NCBI GenBank assembly: GCA_016793775.1
Contig: JAEULK010000102.1
Span: 1 to 64,000, forward strand
DNA length: 64,000 nucleotides
Origin: Sphingopyxis sp.
Lineage (GTDB): Bacteria; Pseudomonadota; Alphaproteobacteria; Sphingomonadales; Sphingomonadaceae
Direction: 5' to 3'
The translations under genes were made by a program, and so were the position numbers. This document shows, piece by piece, positions 8,997 to 18,516 of the stretch (position 1 is its first letter; every line of letters starts with the position of its first letter). Below the pieces are notes generated by a model. It saw only the letters and a program-made list of their open reading frames with translations. It was not told the DNA's origin and made no database searches.

Positions 8997-10496
8997 ATGG
9001 CGCAGACATTGCCGGGTGCGATGGATTGGTGGGCGCGGATGCGGCCCGAGCAGCCCGCTGTCGTGCTGGGCGGTGACGGACTGAGCTATGCCGACTATAA
9101 AAACTGGTCGGATAGAGTGGCGGCCATGCTCGAGGCCGACGGGTTGTTGCCGGGCGAGCGGGTGGCGATCTGCTCGACCAACAGCCTCGCCTATTGCGCG
9201 CTGATCATGGGGATCATCCGCGCGGGCGGGATCGTCAATCCGGTCAATTTCCGCTTCACCCCGCGCGAAATCCGCGAGCTGTGCGAAACGAGCGAGCCGC
9301 GCTTCGCCTTTGCCGCGCCGGAGTTTGCCGACAATATGATCGCGGCCGGGCTAAGCCCGCGTGCGATGGCCGAAGTGACGGCGTTGCGCGAAGGCGCGCT
9401 CGCGACCGGTCGGCACGACCCCGAACCCGACGCGCCCGTCGTGATCATCGCGACCAGCGGGTCGACCGCCAAGCCCAAGGGCGTCGTCTTCACCAACCGC
9501 TCGATGACCGCCTATGCCGCCAATTGGGCGGTCGAGGAGACGGCGTCGTCGCCGGGGTCGCGGATCATCAGCCTCGCGCCGCTCAACACCTCGGCGGGTT
9601 TCGTCCAGTTGATGCATTATACGGTGCAGGGCTGCACGATCTTCATGGAGCCGGTGTTCGCGCCCGATGCGATCCTGCGATTGCTCCAGGACGAGAAGAT
9701 CAATTGCTTCGGTGCGGTGCCGACCTTTTTCGAGGCGATCGCGCGCTGCCCGGGCTTTGCCGACGCCGACCTGTCGTCGATCCGTCTCGCGACCGCGGGC
9801 GGGGCGCGGGTCAGCCGGCAATTGCTCGACGCCTATAAGGCGAAGGGCATCGTCATCCGCCAGATTTACGGCCAGACCGAGGTCGGCGGCAATGCGACGA
9901 TGATGCCCGAGCATCTGGCGATGGACGAGCCCGAGAAATGCGGCTGGGGCTGCGTCTTCATGGACCTGCGCGTGGTGCGCCCCGACGGGAGCGACTGCGA
10001 CCCCGGCGAGCCGGGCGAGATCGTCATGCGCTCGCCGGGCATGATGCAGGGCTATTGGCGCAATCCCGAAGAAACGGCGAAGGCGATCCGGGGCGGCTGG
10101 CTCTGGTCGGGCGACATCGGCACGCTCGACGAACGCGGGCTGCTGACCTTCGTCGATCGGATGAAGGATTTGATCATCTCGGGCGGGCTCAACATTTCGG
10201 CGGCCGAGGTCGAGCGGGTGGTGTGCGAATTCCCCGGCGTGATCGAGGCGCTGGCGATCGCCGCGCCCGACGAGAAGTTCGGCGAGACGCCCTTCGTCGT
10301 CTATCACGGCCCCGTCGAGATCGACGTCTCGGCGCTGATCGCTCACTGCAACACCAATCTCTCGAACTACAAGGTGCCGCGCTACGTCGCTTTCTCGGCC
10401 GATCCGCTGCCGCGGCTCGCGACCGGCAAATTGTCGAAGCCCGCGGTGCGCGAAGCCTATGCCGGCGCCCATGCGACGATGGCGCGCGTCAGATGA
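8997..10496 (+). CDS. AMP-dependent acyl-CoA synthetase/ligase 1
   Basis: A 499-residue member of the adenylate-forming superfamily that would activate a carboxylic acid to its CoA thioester through an acyl-AMP. Visible motifs: the P-loop TSGSTAKPKG (about 155-164), YGQTEVGG in the A5 region, WSGDIG in A7 and the C-terminal Lys in TGKLSKPAVRE. The substrate cannot be assigned; position between a Rieske oxygenase and a P450 suggests an acid produced or used by those oxygenases. An A/G-rich GGAGG lies before the ATG. The stop is 10 bases before the P450 start. Four ligases of this superfamily are in the window (8997, 24266, 34529, 36108). Confidence 0.88.
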   Translation: MAQTLPGAMDWWARMRPEQPAVVLGGDGLSYADYKNWSDRVAAMLEADGLLPGERVAICSTNSLAYCALIMGIIRAGGIVNPVNFRFTPREIRELCETSEPRFAFAAPEFADNMIAAGLSPRAMAEVTALREGALATGRHDPEPDAPVVIIATSGSTAKPKGVVFTNRSMTAYAANWAVEETASSPGSRIISLAPLNTSAGFVQLMHYTVQGCTIFMEPVFAPDAILRLLQDEKINCFGAVPTFFEAIARCPGFADADLSSIRLATAGGARVSRQLLDAYKAKGIVIRQIYGQTEVGGNATMMPEHLAMDEPEKCGWGCVFMDLRVVRPDGSDCDPGEPGEIVMRSPGMMQGYWRNPEETAKAIRGGWLWSGDIGTLDERGLLTFVDRMKDLIISGGLNISAAEVERVVCEFPGVIEALAIAAPDEKFGETPFVVYHGPVEIDVSALIAHCNTNLSNYKVPRYVAFSADPLPRLATGKLSKPAVREAYAGAHATMARVR

Positions 10497-10506
10497 GGAG
10501 CCTGCG

Positions 10507-11721
10507 ATGACCACCGCCCAGCTCGCCGCCGCGCCGGCGCCGCCGCATATCCCGGCGCATCTGGTGTTCGATTTCGATATCTATGCCGATCCGCGTATCG
10601 GTCAGGATGTGCAGGGAACCTACGCCGCCGCGCTGGCGGACGCGCCCGACATCTTCTGGACGCGGCTCAACGGCGGGCACTGGATCGTCAAGAGCTTCGA
10701 CGCGATCAGCCAGGTGGTGCTCGACCCCGAGCATTTTTCGGTGCGCGAGATGCAGATCCCGCGCGTCGAGAATCCGCCGTTCTTCATCCCGCTGAGCCTC
10801 GATCCGCCCGAAAATCTGCCCTATCGCCGCGCAATGATGCCGCTGTTCGGGCCGGCGGCGATCAAGGCGCTCGAGCCGCGCATCCGCGAATGGGCGGCCG
10901 AGTTCGTCGAGGCCGTTGCCGACAGGGGCGCGTGCGATTTCCAGGGCGATGTGTCGAAGGTCTTTCCGGTCAGCGTCTTCATGGAACTGATGGGCATGGA
11001 TTTGTCGCGGCTCCAGGATTTCCGCCATCTCGCCGAGGATTTCTTCTCGGCGCAGAATGACGAGGCCGAAATGGGGCGCCTCAGCGCGGCTATTCTCGGA
11101 GAGATGAAGGCGTTGATCGAAGCGAAGAGGGCGGCGCCCGACGACAAGCTGATGTCGCACTTCATCGCGGTCGACATCGACGGCCGCCGGATGAGCGACG
11201 ACGAGATATTGGCGATGAGTTTCGTGCTGTTCCTCGGCGGCATGGACACGGTGACCAACGTCACCGGCTTCGCTTTCCAGCAGCTGGCGCAGATGCCCGA
11301 GGTGCAGGCGCGGCTCGCCGCCGACCCGTCGCTGATCCCCGCCTTCGCCGACGAGGCGGTGCGGCTCTACGGCGTGGTCAACACCCCGCGGCTGGTCGTG
11401 CACGACCGGGCGATCGGCGAGGCGCAGTTCCGCGAAGGCGAGATGCTGCTGTGCATATTGTGCGTCGGAAGCCGCGATCCGGCGAAATTCGAAAATCCGA
11501 ATATTTTCGACCTCGATCGCAAGAAAACGGCGCATCTGACCTTCTCGTCGGGTCCGCACCTGTGCGTCGGTCACGTCCTCGGCCGCGCCGAGCTGCGCAT
11601 CCTGACCGAGGAATGGGTCAAACGCATCCCCGCCTTCCGCGCGACCCCCGGCCAACGCCACACCTTTCGCATCGGCACGGTGATGGCGCTGGAAGCGCTG
11701 CCGATCGAATGGGACGTCTGA
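10507..11721 (+). CDS. Cytochrome P450 (1)
   Basis: A 404-residue soluble bacterial P450. The heme-binding loop is FSSGPHLCVG with the thiolate at C353, the I-helix oxygen-activation region is FLGGMDTVTN, and the K-helix ExxR is DEAVR. It hydroxylates an unidentified substrate and needs ferredoxin electrons; the only ferredoxin in the window is at 47924. An upstream in-frame ATG at 10459 lies inside the ligase gene; the ATG at 10507 has a GAGGAG ribosome site just ahead and is chosen. It is the last gene of the Rieske-ligase-P450 operon and meets the TetR gene tail to tail with one base between the stop codons. Confidence 0.92.
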   Translation: MTTAQLAAAPAPPHIPAHLVFDFDIYADPRIGQDVQGTYAAALADAPDIFWTRLNGGHWIVKSFDAISQVVLDPEHFSVREMQIPRVENPPFFIPLSLDPPENLPYRRAMMPLFGPAAIKALEPRIREWAAEFVEAVADRGACDFQGDVSKVFPVSVFMELMGMDLSRLQDFRHLAEDFFSAQNDEAEMGRLSAAILGEMKALIEAKRAAPDDKLMSHFIAVDIDGRRMSDDEILAMSFVLFLGGMDTVTNVTGFAFQQLAQMPEVQARLAADPSLIPAFADEAVRLYGVVNTPRLVVHDRAIGEAQFREGEMLLCILCVGSRDPAKFENPNIFDLDRKKTAHLTFSSGPHLCVGHVLGRAELRILTEEWVKRIPAFRATPGQRHTFRIGTVMALEALPIEWDV

Positions 11722-11722
11722 T

Positions 11723-12394
11723 CTAGTCGGTATCGCCGAGCGGCGCGCCGATCGTGTCGGTGCCGAGCCGGCGCCGCACCCCGACGAGGAACATGCGCAG
11801 CGCCTCGACGAACATCTCCTCGTCGCCGAAGGGATTGTCGTCCACCGCCTTCGCAAAGTTCGGATATTTGGCGGCGTCGACCGGCGGGATCACCGGGATA
11901 CCGCGCACCTGCGCCGACGCCTCGAACAGCGCGGTGCCGAAGGTGTATTTTTCGATCGCGTCGATCACGGTCAGATGGATCGAAGGGGGATAGGGCTCCT
12001 CGGCCGCGGCGCGCTCGTAGGCCGCGAGCAGCAGGTGACGCGGGAAATAGCGCAGCATCAGCGGCGCGGCATTGGGGTGTTTGAGCAGGGCGCGGCGGGT
12101 GACGACGCAGCGCGCGATGATCTGTTCCTCGAAGGACAGCGCGGGGTCGTTCACCGTCGGAATGCGCACGAACATCATGCGCGCGACCTCCTGCAGCAGT
12201 TCCGACTTGTCCTTGAAATGATGGTAGAGCGACGGCGGGCGCACGCCGAGCTTTTGCGCAACGAGGTTGAGGCTCAGTTCCTCGAGCCCCGCCTCGTCGA
12301 TGACCTCGAGCGCCGCCTCGGCCGCATTGGCGCGCGATATCAGTGGTTTGGATGGCCGTGCCAACGAAATTTTCCCCTTGCCCGAATTGCTCAT
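11723..12394 (-). CDS. TetR-family transcriptional regulator 1
   Basis: A 223-residue one-component repressor-type protein. The N-terminal helix-turn-helix is visible as LSLNLVAQKLGVRPPSLYHHF, and the C-terminal part contains APLMLRYFPRHLLLAAYE. The frame stays open to 12484, but the inner ATG at 12394 begins MSNSGKGK, the basic lead-in also seen in its paralogue at 61588, and leaves the motif-A palindrome at 12454 upstream of the gene. It is divergent from the alpha/beta hydrolase. It is the best candidate (inference) for binding motif A, which also precedes the Rieske, hydrolase and TonB receptor genes around it. Confidence 0.85.
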   Translation of the reverse strand: MSNSGKGKISLARPSKPLISRANAAEAALEVIDEAGLEELSLNLVAQKLGVRPPSLYHHFKDKSELLQEVARMMFVRIPTVNDPALSFEEQIIARCVVTRRALLKHPNAAPLMLRYFPRHLLLAAYERAAAEEPYPPSIHLTVIDAIEKYTFGTALFEASAQVRGIPVIPPVDAAKYPNFAKAVDDNPFGDEEMFVEALRMFLVGVRRRLGTDTIGAPLGDTD

Positions 12395-12453
12395 GGCAGC
12401 GCGGCGGCGCGCGTGCCAGTGCAAAATCGCCGCCCCATCGGACTGCGCGTTCA

Positions 12454-12470
12454 ATCTATTGACGTTAGAT
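12454..12470. promoter_or_regulatory. Putative operator, motif A (best palindrome)
   Basis: ATCTA-TTGACGT-TAGAT has perfect 5-bp arms. It sits between the divergent TetR gene (start 12394) and the alpha/beta hydrolase (start 12510), the usual place for an autoregulatory TetR operator. Confidence 0.65.
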
Positions 12471-12509
12471 AATCGCGGGGTCATTGTCGAGTATGAGGAG
12501 AGTCAGTCG

Positions 12510-13367
12510 ATGACGGATCGCTTGCGGAGCTGTGTTTTTGCGTCTTCGGACGGGGTCGAGCTGTTCGGCGACTGCGGCGGTTCGCCCGACGCGCCCTGCG
12601 TGATCCTGTTGCACGGCGGTGGACAGACGCGGCACAGTTGGAGTCGCGCGGTCGACAGCCTGCTGGGTGCCGGATTGCAGGTAATCAATTTCGACGCGCG
12701 GGGGCATGGTGACAGCGACTGGTCGCCGGGCGGCGCTTATGCGCTGAGCGACCGTGCCGCCGACCTGCGCGCGGTGGTCGCCGATCTGCGGGTGCCTTTC
12801 GTTCTGGTCGGTGCCTCGCTGGGCGGCGCGACCGCGATCCAGGCGGTGCACGAAGGGCTGCGCCCGGCGGGCGTCGTGCTCGTCGATATCGTCCCCGAGC
12901 CCGACCCGCGCGGCATCGAGCGGATCGTCGGTTTCATGCACGGGCACAAGGGCGGCTTTGCGAGCATCGACGACGCGGTCGCGGCGGTCGCGGCCTATAA
13001 TCCGCAGCGCGCGCGGCCGACCGATACGAGCGGGCTGATGAAGAACCTCCGCCCCCGCGACGATGGGCGCCTCTATTGGCACTGGGACCCGCGCATCCTC
13101 GACACCGCGCCGACGACGCATCACATCGTCGTCGAGCACGCGACTGCGACGCTCGGCGAGTTGATCGACATGCCCGTGCTGCTCGTCCGCGGGCTGTCGA
13201 GCGATGTGGTGGGCGAGGCGGGGATCGCCGCGTTCCTCCAGCAGGTGCCGAGGCTTGAAATCCTCGACGTCGCGGGCGCCGGGCATATGGTTGCGGGCGA
13301 TCGCAACGACGCATTCAACGACGGCGTGATCGCCTTTGCCAAGCGGCTGCTGATGCCGGTGTCGTGA
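12510..13367 (+). CDS. Alpha/beta hydrolase
   Basis: A 285-residue cytoplasmic alpha/beta-hydrolase. The oxyanion region is LLHGGGQTRHSW (34-45), the nucleophile elbow is GASLGG with Ser103, and the catalytic His is in AGAGHMVAGD near the C-terminus. It may cleave an ester, lactone or ring-fission product; the sequence does not say which. The open frame reaches back to 12267 across the TetR gene, but the ATG at 12510 has a GAGGAGAG ribosome site and lies just after the motif-A operator. It is divergent from the TetR gene and upstream of TonB receptor 2. Confidence 0.85.
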   Translation: MTDRLRSCVFASSDGVELFGDCGGSPDAPCVILLHGGGQTRHSWSRAVDSLLGAGLQVINFDARGHGDSDWSPGGAYALSDRAADLRAVVADLRVPFVLVGASLGGATAIQAVHEGLRPAGVVLVDIVPEPDPRGIERIVGFMHGHKGGFASIDDAVAAVAAYNPQRARPTDTSGLMKNLRPRDDGRLYWHWDPRILDTAPTTHHIVVEHATATLGELIDMPVLLVRGLSSDVVGEAGIAAFLQQVPRLEILDVAGAGHMVAGDRNDAFNDGVIAFAKRLLMPVS

Positions 13368-13456
13368 CGGCGTCCTTTTTCTAAGGTTCAGATTTAAAAC
13401 AAGATTATCTGGGGTTTGCGAAAACCTTACGGCGTTAAATTTGCGATTGACTTTAA

Positions 13457-13473
13457 ATCTAATGACTGTAGGT
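13457..13473. promoter_or_regulatory. Putative operator, motif A
   Basis: ATCTA-ATGACTG-TAGGT, 51 bases before the start of TonB receptor 2, within an AT-rich stretch (13380-13485) that contrasts with the GC-rich genes. It shares the half-sites and 7-base spacer of the site at 12454. Confidence 0.55.
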
Positions 13474-13524
13474 TAAATCTCACAGGGCCGCAGATGACGG
13501 CTCGTTCTTTGGGAGGAGACGGTC

Positions 13525-15978
13525 ATGGACCGCACGCTTTCGCGTCCTGCAATTCGCTACGCTTGCCTGGCATCGGTTATCGCGCTCGCGGCGCTTGCTG
13601 CGCCCGCTTCCGCGCAGGACACGCCCGCCGCACCGCCTCCCGCCGACGAAGCCGATAGCGGCAGCGACGCCGAAATCATCGTCACCGCCCGCCGCCGCGA
13701 CGAGCGGCTGATCGACGCGCCGGTCGCGATCACCGCGATCGGCGGCGCGGCGCTCGACAATTATGCGGTCACCGACTTCAACGATATCGCGCAGCTCGTC
13801 CCGACGATGGTCGCGGGCAAGGCGGCGTCGGGGTCGTCGGCCAGCATCTTCCTGCGCGGCGTCGGCTCGACCGCGCTCAGCGCCGGGTTCGACCAGTCGG
13901 TGTCCTTCGTCGTCGATGGCATGCCGATGAGCCGCGGCCGCGAGATCGGGCTCAGCCAATATGACGTCCAGCGCGTCGAGGTGCTGAAGGGGCCGCAGGC
14001 CTTGTTCTTCGGCAAGAATGCCACGGCTGGTCTGATCGCGGTCACCACCAACAACCCGCGCGATGTCTTCGAGGCGGGGTTCAAGGCGGGTTACGGCTTC
14101 GAGGCACAGGAGAAATATGGCGAGGGCTATGTTTCGGGTCCGCTCGCCGAGGGGCTGCGCGCGCGCCTGGCGTTCCGCGTTTCGGACAGCGAGGGGGCGT
14201 TCACCAATACGGCGGCGGAAACCTATGTCGATCCGTTCGGCCTCCAGCGGCACCGCAACAGCAAGAACCGCGGTTACGGCCGGACCTACAGTGGTCGTGC
14301 GACGATCGAATGGGACGCCACCGACAATCTGAGCTTCCAGGTCAAGAGCGGCTACACCGACCAGAAGGACGGCGGCCCGACCGACATCATCGAGCGGATC
14401 TGCGGCGGCGGACGCACCGTGCCCTTCGCCGCCAATGGCATTCCACCGAGCCCCAACGCCGATTGCTTCATCAACGGCCGGTCGGACAGCTCTACGATTC
14501 CCGTCGAGGTCGCGAACCTCAATTATCGTTACGCGGGCGACGGACGCATGTATTCGCGGCTGAAATCGGGTTTCGGCATTTTGACCGCGACGCTGACAAG
14601 CGACGTGTTCGACGTCACCTCGATCACGTCCTATTATCGCTTCAAGCAGACCGACCTCAACAATGTGTCGGGCGAGGCTTATCCCGCGACCTTCTCGCAG
14701 CTTGCCGATTACCGCCAGACGTCGGAGGAGCTGCGCTTCCAGTCGAAGTGGGACGGGGCGGTCAATGTGCTGTTCGGGCTGTTCGCGTCGAGCAACAAGT
14801 TCATCTTCAACACCGACGCCTATATCTTCCCGCTGCCCGCGGTCGCGGCGAGCACGACCTACACAACCTTCAAGCGCGACAATGGGTTTACCGGGAGCTC
14901 GATGTCGGCGTTCGGCGAAGTCACCGCGAACCTGTCCGATGCGATCGAGCTCGCGGCGGGTGCGCGCTACAGCTATGAATCGCGCGATAGTTTCCAGCAG
15001 TCGCTTGCGGCCAATCCGGCCTTTGCCGGGGCTTTCCCCGGCGGGATTCGCGTCGACGATCGCTACCGCGAGAGCGATGTCTCGCCGCAGGTCACGCTCC
15101 GCTACAAGCCGTCGCGCGACCTCACCTTTTACGCGGCCTATAAGGAAGGCTTCAAATCGGGGGGGGTCAACATCTCGCAGACGCTGACCGCCGGAGTTAC
15201 CCCTGAGCGGCGCCTCACGGGAGGACGGTTCGGTGCCGAGCGCGCCCGCGGGGGCGAGGTCGGCGCGCGCGCGATCCTGATGAGCGGCGCGCTGTCGCTC
15301 AACGCCACGGCCTATTATTACGATTATCTCGACCTGCAGGTGCAGAATTTCGATCCGGTGACGATCGGCCAGGTCGTGGCCAATGCCGGTACGCTGCGCG
15401 TCAAGGGGATCGAGGGGGACTTCAACTGGCGCTCGGGTGGTTTCTCGCTGCGCGGCGCGGCGGCCTATAACAATGCGTCCTACAAGGACTATATCGGTCA
15501 ATGTTATGGCGGCCAGACGATCGCGCAAGGTTGCAACCTGCTGCGCCCGTCGCCCGCCGCGGCCTTCACCAGCCAGAATTATGACGGGCTGACCCCGCCC
15601 AAGGCGCCGCGCTTCGCGGGTCGCCTCGGCGCGAGTTACGCGGTCGAACTGTCGGACTCCGGGATGACGCTCGAGGCGAGCGGCGACATGAGCTATTCGT
15701 CCAAATATAATTTCTCGGACACGCTGCGTCCCGACGCGATCCAGCCGAGCTTCACCAAGTTCGACGCGTCGCTGCGGCTGAAGGGCCCCGACGATCGCTG
15801 GACCCTGGCGTTGATCGGCCGCAATCTCAGCAACAAGTTTGTCGTCACCGGTGGATCGGAAATCCCGTTCACCGGTGGCACCGGGACTGGCACCGCCGGA
15901 CCGGGCGTGCTCAGCGACCTGTCGGCCTTCGTCGACAATCCGCGCGAATTCTACATCGAAGCCTCTGTGAAGTTCTGA
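13525..15978 (+). CDS. TonB-dependent outer-membrane receptor 2
   Basis: An 817-residue receptor with a signal peptide ending near AAPASAQ, a TonB-box-like IIVTARRRD, plug-domain motifs (FLRGVGS, VEVLKGPQALFFGKNATAG) and a long beta-barrel with a YAAYKEGFKSGGVN strand, ending in a proper C-terminal Phe (EASVKF). It belongs to the same superfamily as receptors 1 and 3 but is clearly more divergent. GGAGGAG precedes the ATG. Its TGA overlaps the ATG of the secreted lipase, so uptake and hydrolysis of an ester-containing ligand may be linked. Motif A lies upstream, predicting control by the nearby TetR (inference). Confidence 0.92.
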   Translation: MDRTLSRPAIRYACLASVIALAALAAPASAQDTPAAPPPADEADSGSDAEIIVTARRRDERLIDAPVAITAIGGAALDNYAVTDFNDIAQLVPTMVAGKAASGSSASIFLRGVGSTALSAGFDQSVSFVVDGMPMSRGREIGLSQYDVQRVEVLKGPQALFFGKNATAGLIAVTTNNPRDVFEAGFKAGYGFEAQEKYGEGYVSGPLAEGLRARLAFRVSDSEGAFTNTAAETYVDPFGLQRHRNSKNRGYGRTYSGRATIEWDATDNLSFQVKSGYTDQKDGGPTDIIERICGGGRTVPFAANGIPPSPNADCFINGRSDSSTIPVEVANLNYRYAGDGRMYSRLKSGFGILTATLTSDVFDVTSITSYYRFKQTDLNNVSGEAYPATFSQLADYRQTSEELRFQSKWDGAVNVLFGLFASSNKFIFNTDAYIFPLPAVAASTTYTTFKRDNGFTGSSMSAFGEVTANLSDAIELAAGARYSYESRDSFQQSLAANPAFAGAFPGGIRVDDRYRESDVSPQVTLRYKPSRDLTFYAAYKEGFKSGGVNISQTLTAGVTPERRLTGGRFGAERARGGEVGARAILMSGALSLNATAYYYDYLDLQVQNFDPVTIGQVVANAGTLRVKGIEGDFNWRSGGFSLRGAAAYNNASYKDYIGQCYGGQTIAQGCNLLRPSPAAAFTSQNYDGLTPPKAPRFAGRLGASYAVELSDSGMTLEASGDMSYSSKYNFSDTLRPDAIQPSFTKFDASLRLKGPDDRWTLALIGRNLSNKFVVTGGSEIPFTGGTGTGTAGPGVLSDLSAFVDNPREFYIEASVKF

Positions 15979-17216
15979 TGCGGCGTCGCGTGTCGCGCGG
16001 CACGATCCTGGACCCGGCGCCGCGCAAGCGGGCCGGGTTCATGCTGTTGGCGCTGCTTGGTTCGGCGGTTCCGGCAACGGCCAAGCCGACCGATGTCGGC
16101 GATGGCGGCGTGCCGTCCTTCTACACTTGGACCGGCGCTTTGCCGGACCAAGCGGGCGTGGTGCTGGCTGAAGAACCGCTGCCGACCGAGTTTTCCGTTG
16201 CGACGGCCGGGAAGGCGGTGCGCATCCTCTACACCGCGCGCGACGGCATCGCCGACAAGGGGGTGGTGCCGGTTTCCGCCGCACTTTTCCTGCCGCGCGG
16301 CGCGCCGTCAAAGGGCGGCTGGCCGGTGATGGCCTGGGCGCATAGCACGACGGGCATCGCCGATATCTGCGCGCCGTCGGCGCGTCCGCGGGGCGAGCGC
16401 GACAGCCGCTATATTGCGAGCTGGCTCGACGCCGGTTTTGCGGTTGTGGCGAGCGACTATCAGGGGCTTGGGACGCCGGGCATCCACCCCTATTCCAATT
16501 ATCGCGCGAGTTCGTACAGCCTACTCGACAGCGCGCGGGCGATCGTCGGCACCCGTTATGGCGCCGCCAACGCGGTCGTGCTCGTCGGGCAGTCGCAGGG
16601 CGCCGGGACGGTCGTCGCGGCGGCGGGCTATGCGCCATTCTATGCGCCCGACCTGAAGCTCAAAGGCGTCGTGGCGACCGGCGCGCCGAACCTGTCGCGC
16701 GCGGCGATCGAAAGCGGGCTCGCGTCGAGCGCGACCGATGTCATGGTCACCGGGGCCTATGCCATGATCGGCTATGAACTGACGCGCACCCACGCCGATC
16801 TCGATGCTGGTGCGGTGTTTTCGGAAGAGGGGCGCGAAATCGAGGCAATGGTGGGATCGGCTTGCCTGCCCGATCTGATGAAGGCGGCCGCAGCGCGCAA
16901 TCTCGACCCGTCGAAGGCGTTCCGGCCGGGCATGCTCAAGCGGCTCTGGGACACCGACGTGGAGCTGCGCTCCTTCCCGACGCTCGACCTGAAATCGCCG
17001 GTCTTTTTCGGCATCGGCGCTGCCGATACCGCGGCGCTGCCGATGACGACGCTGACCCTGGTCAACGACCTGTGCAGCCGCGGCAATGTGGTCGAGGCGC
17101 ATATCTACAAGGACAAGGATCATTCGGGCGTGGTGAATGCCGCTGCCGTTGATGCCATAGCCTTTGCCCGGGCGGCGATCGAGGGGCGGCCGATCGCGGC
17201 GAGTTGCAGGCCCTGA
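15978..17216 (+). CDS. Secretory lipase-like alpha/beta hydrolase
   Basis: A 412-residue protein with an N-terminal basic stretch and hydrophobic segment (GFMLLALLGSAVPATAK) read as a signal peptide, so it is probably periplasmic or lipoprotein-free exported. The nucleophile elbow is GQSQG with Ser206, and the catalytic His is in KDKDHSGV near the end; the layout fits the LIP-type secretory lipases. It may release acyl or alcohol parts from the ligand of TonB receptor 2. The start overlaps the receptor stop (TGATG), implying translational coupling. It runs tail to tail with the MFS gene, 4 bases apart. Confidence 0.8.
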   Translation: MRRRVSRGTILDPAPRKRAGFMLLALLGSAVPATAKPTDVGDGGVPSFYTWTGALPDQAGVVLAEEPLPTEFSVATAGKAVRILYTARDGIADKGVVPVSAALFLPRGAPSKGGWPVMAWAHSTTGIADICAPSARPRGERDSRYIASWLDAGFAVVASDYQGLGTPGIHPYSNYRASSYSLLDSARAIVGTRYGAANAVVLVGQSQGAGTVVAAAGYAPFYAPDLKLKGVVATGAPNLSRAAIESGLASSATDVMVTGAYAMIGYELTRTHADLDAGAVFSEEGREIEAMVGSACLPDLMKAAAARNLDPSKAFRPGMLKRLWDTDVELRSFPTLDLKSPVFFGIGAADTAALPMTTLTLVNDLCSRGNVVEAHIYKDKDHSGVVNAAAVDAIAFARAAIEGRPIAASCRP

Positions 17217-17220
17217 GCGA

Positions 17221-18516
17221 TCAGCCCGCGTCGTTTGCCGTGCGCCGATGCGCGGTCATCGCGAGCAGGATCAGGCCGACGGTCAGCGGCAGCATGGCGA
17301 GCGCGAGGAGCGAGAGGCTCTGGCGCAGCGCGTCGGTGCCGGTGAAAACCGCATCGGACATCCACGCCGACAGCGCCGGGCCACAGGTCAGCCCGACGAG
17401 GTTGCCGACGAGCACATAGAGCGCAGTGATCTTGGCGCGCATGCGCGGCGGGGCGATATGTTGGATGACCAGCACCGCGAGGCCGCCCGCAGCGCCATAG
17501 CCGAAGGTGGCAATGGCGATGATCGCAATGGCGCCGTCGATGTCGCTCGCGAGCAGGAAGGCGGCGACCGCGGCATGGCCGATGCCGAGGCCGATGGCGA
17601 GCGCGAGCACCGCGAGCTCGGCGCGGCCGCGCTTCGTTGCCCAGGCGCTGATCGCGGGCCAGAAGAAGGCGGCGATCGCGGCGGCTATGACTCCGACGAG
17701 GCCGAAGATCGCGCCGGCGTCGGCGACGCTCTGGCCATAGCTGCGCGTCAGCATCGTCGCGGTCCAGGCGATGAAGCTGTAGCTGGCGAGCGCCGACACG
17801 CCGAAGCTCAGATAGAAGGGCAGGTAGAAGCGCCAGTGTCGGCGGAGATAGGCGAAGGCGACCGCGATGCTGCTCTGGTCGGCCTGTCCCGGCTCCTCGA
17901 TGCGTTCGGGCTCGGCGACGGTCATGAGCCAGAGCGGGCCGAGCAGCAGGCCGGGGACGCCGACGATGACGAGCGTCAGCCGCCACGGGCTGAGTCCGAG
18001 ATCGGGCGACAGGATCGTCGCCAGCTCGAACGCCCAGGCGCCGATCAGGAAGGCGCCCGAGGCCATCAGGGTCGATACCGCCATGAACAGCCCGATCGGC
18101 AGCGCGCGCTTTTCGGGCGGGAAGAGGTCGGCGACGATCGACACCGTCGCGGGAACGAGCACCGCCTCGCCGATCGCGACCCCGGCGCGCGTCGCGAGCA
18201 GGGTCTCGAAATTGGGCGCGAAGCCCGAGGCGACGGTCGACAGGCTCCAGACGATCACGCCGATGCCGACGATGCGCACGCGCGTGCCGCGGTCGATGAG
18301 ATAGGCGACGGGCACACCCGACAGCGCGTAAAGCAACCCGAAACCGAGGCCGATGAGCAGCCCGATCGCGGTCGCATCGATCCCCATATCCCGGATGATC
18401 GGGTCGGCGAGCAGCGCGATGATATAGCGGTCGAGATAGGAGAGCGCCGCGATCAGGCAGAGCAGCCCGGCGACGTACCAAGCGCGGCGGAGCGACGGCC
18501 ACCCGGTCGCGGTCAT
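17221..18516 (-). CDS. MFS transporter
   Basis: A 431-residue inner-membrane transporter of the major facilitator superfamily with about 12 hydrophobic segments. The conserved loop after TM2 is visible as PVAYLIDRGTR, followed by the TM4-5 stretch GVAIGEAVLVPATVSIVADLFPPEKRA. The open frame continues to 18732, but the ATG at 18516 overlaps the stop of the upstream molybdopterin gene (ATGA) and begins just before the first membrane helix. It is the last gene of the arylsulfatase-molybdopterin enzyme-MFS operon, so it probably moves the desulfated product or a related acid across the inner membrane. The spinster-like subgroup is a possibility only. Confidence 0.87.
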   Translation of the reverse strand: MTATGWPSLRRAWYVAGLLCLIAALSYLDRYIIALLADPIIRDMGIDATAIGLLIGLGFGLLYALSGVPVAYLIDRGTRVRIVGIGVIVWSLSTVASGFAPNFETLLATRAGVAIGEAVLVPATVSIVADLFPPEKRALPIGLFMAVSTLMASGAFLIGAWAFELATILSPDLGLSPWRLTLVIVGVPGLLLGPLWLMTVAEPERIEEPGQADQSSIAVAFAYLRRHWRFYLPFYLSFGVSALASYSFIAWTATMLTRSYGQSVADAGAIFGLVGVIAAAIAAFFWPAISAWATKRGRAELAVLALAIGLGIGHAAVAAFLLASDIDGAIAIIAIATFGYGAAGGLAVLVIQHIAPPRMRAKITALYVLVGNLVGLTCGPALSAWMSDAVFTGTDALRQSLSLLALAMLPLTVGLILLAMTAHRRTANDAG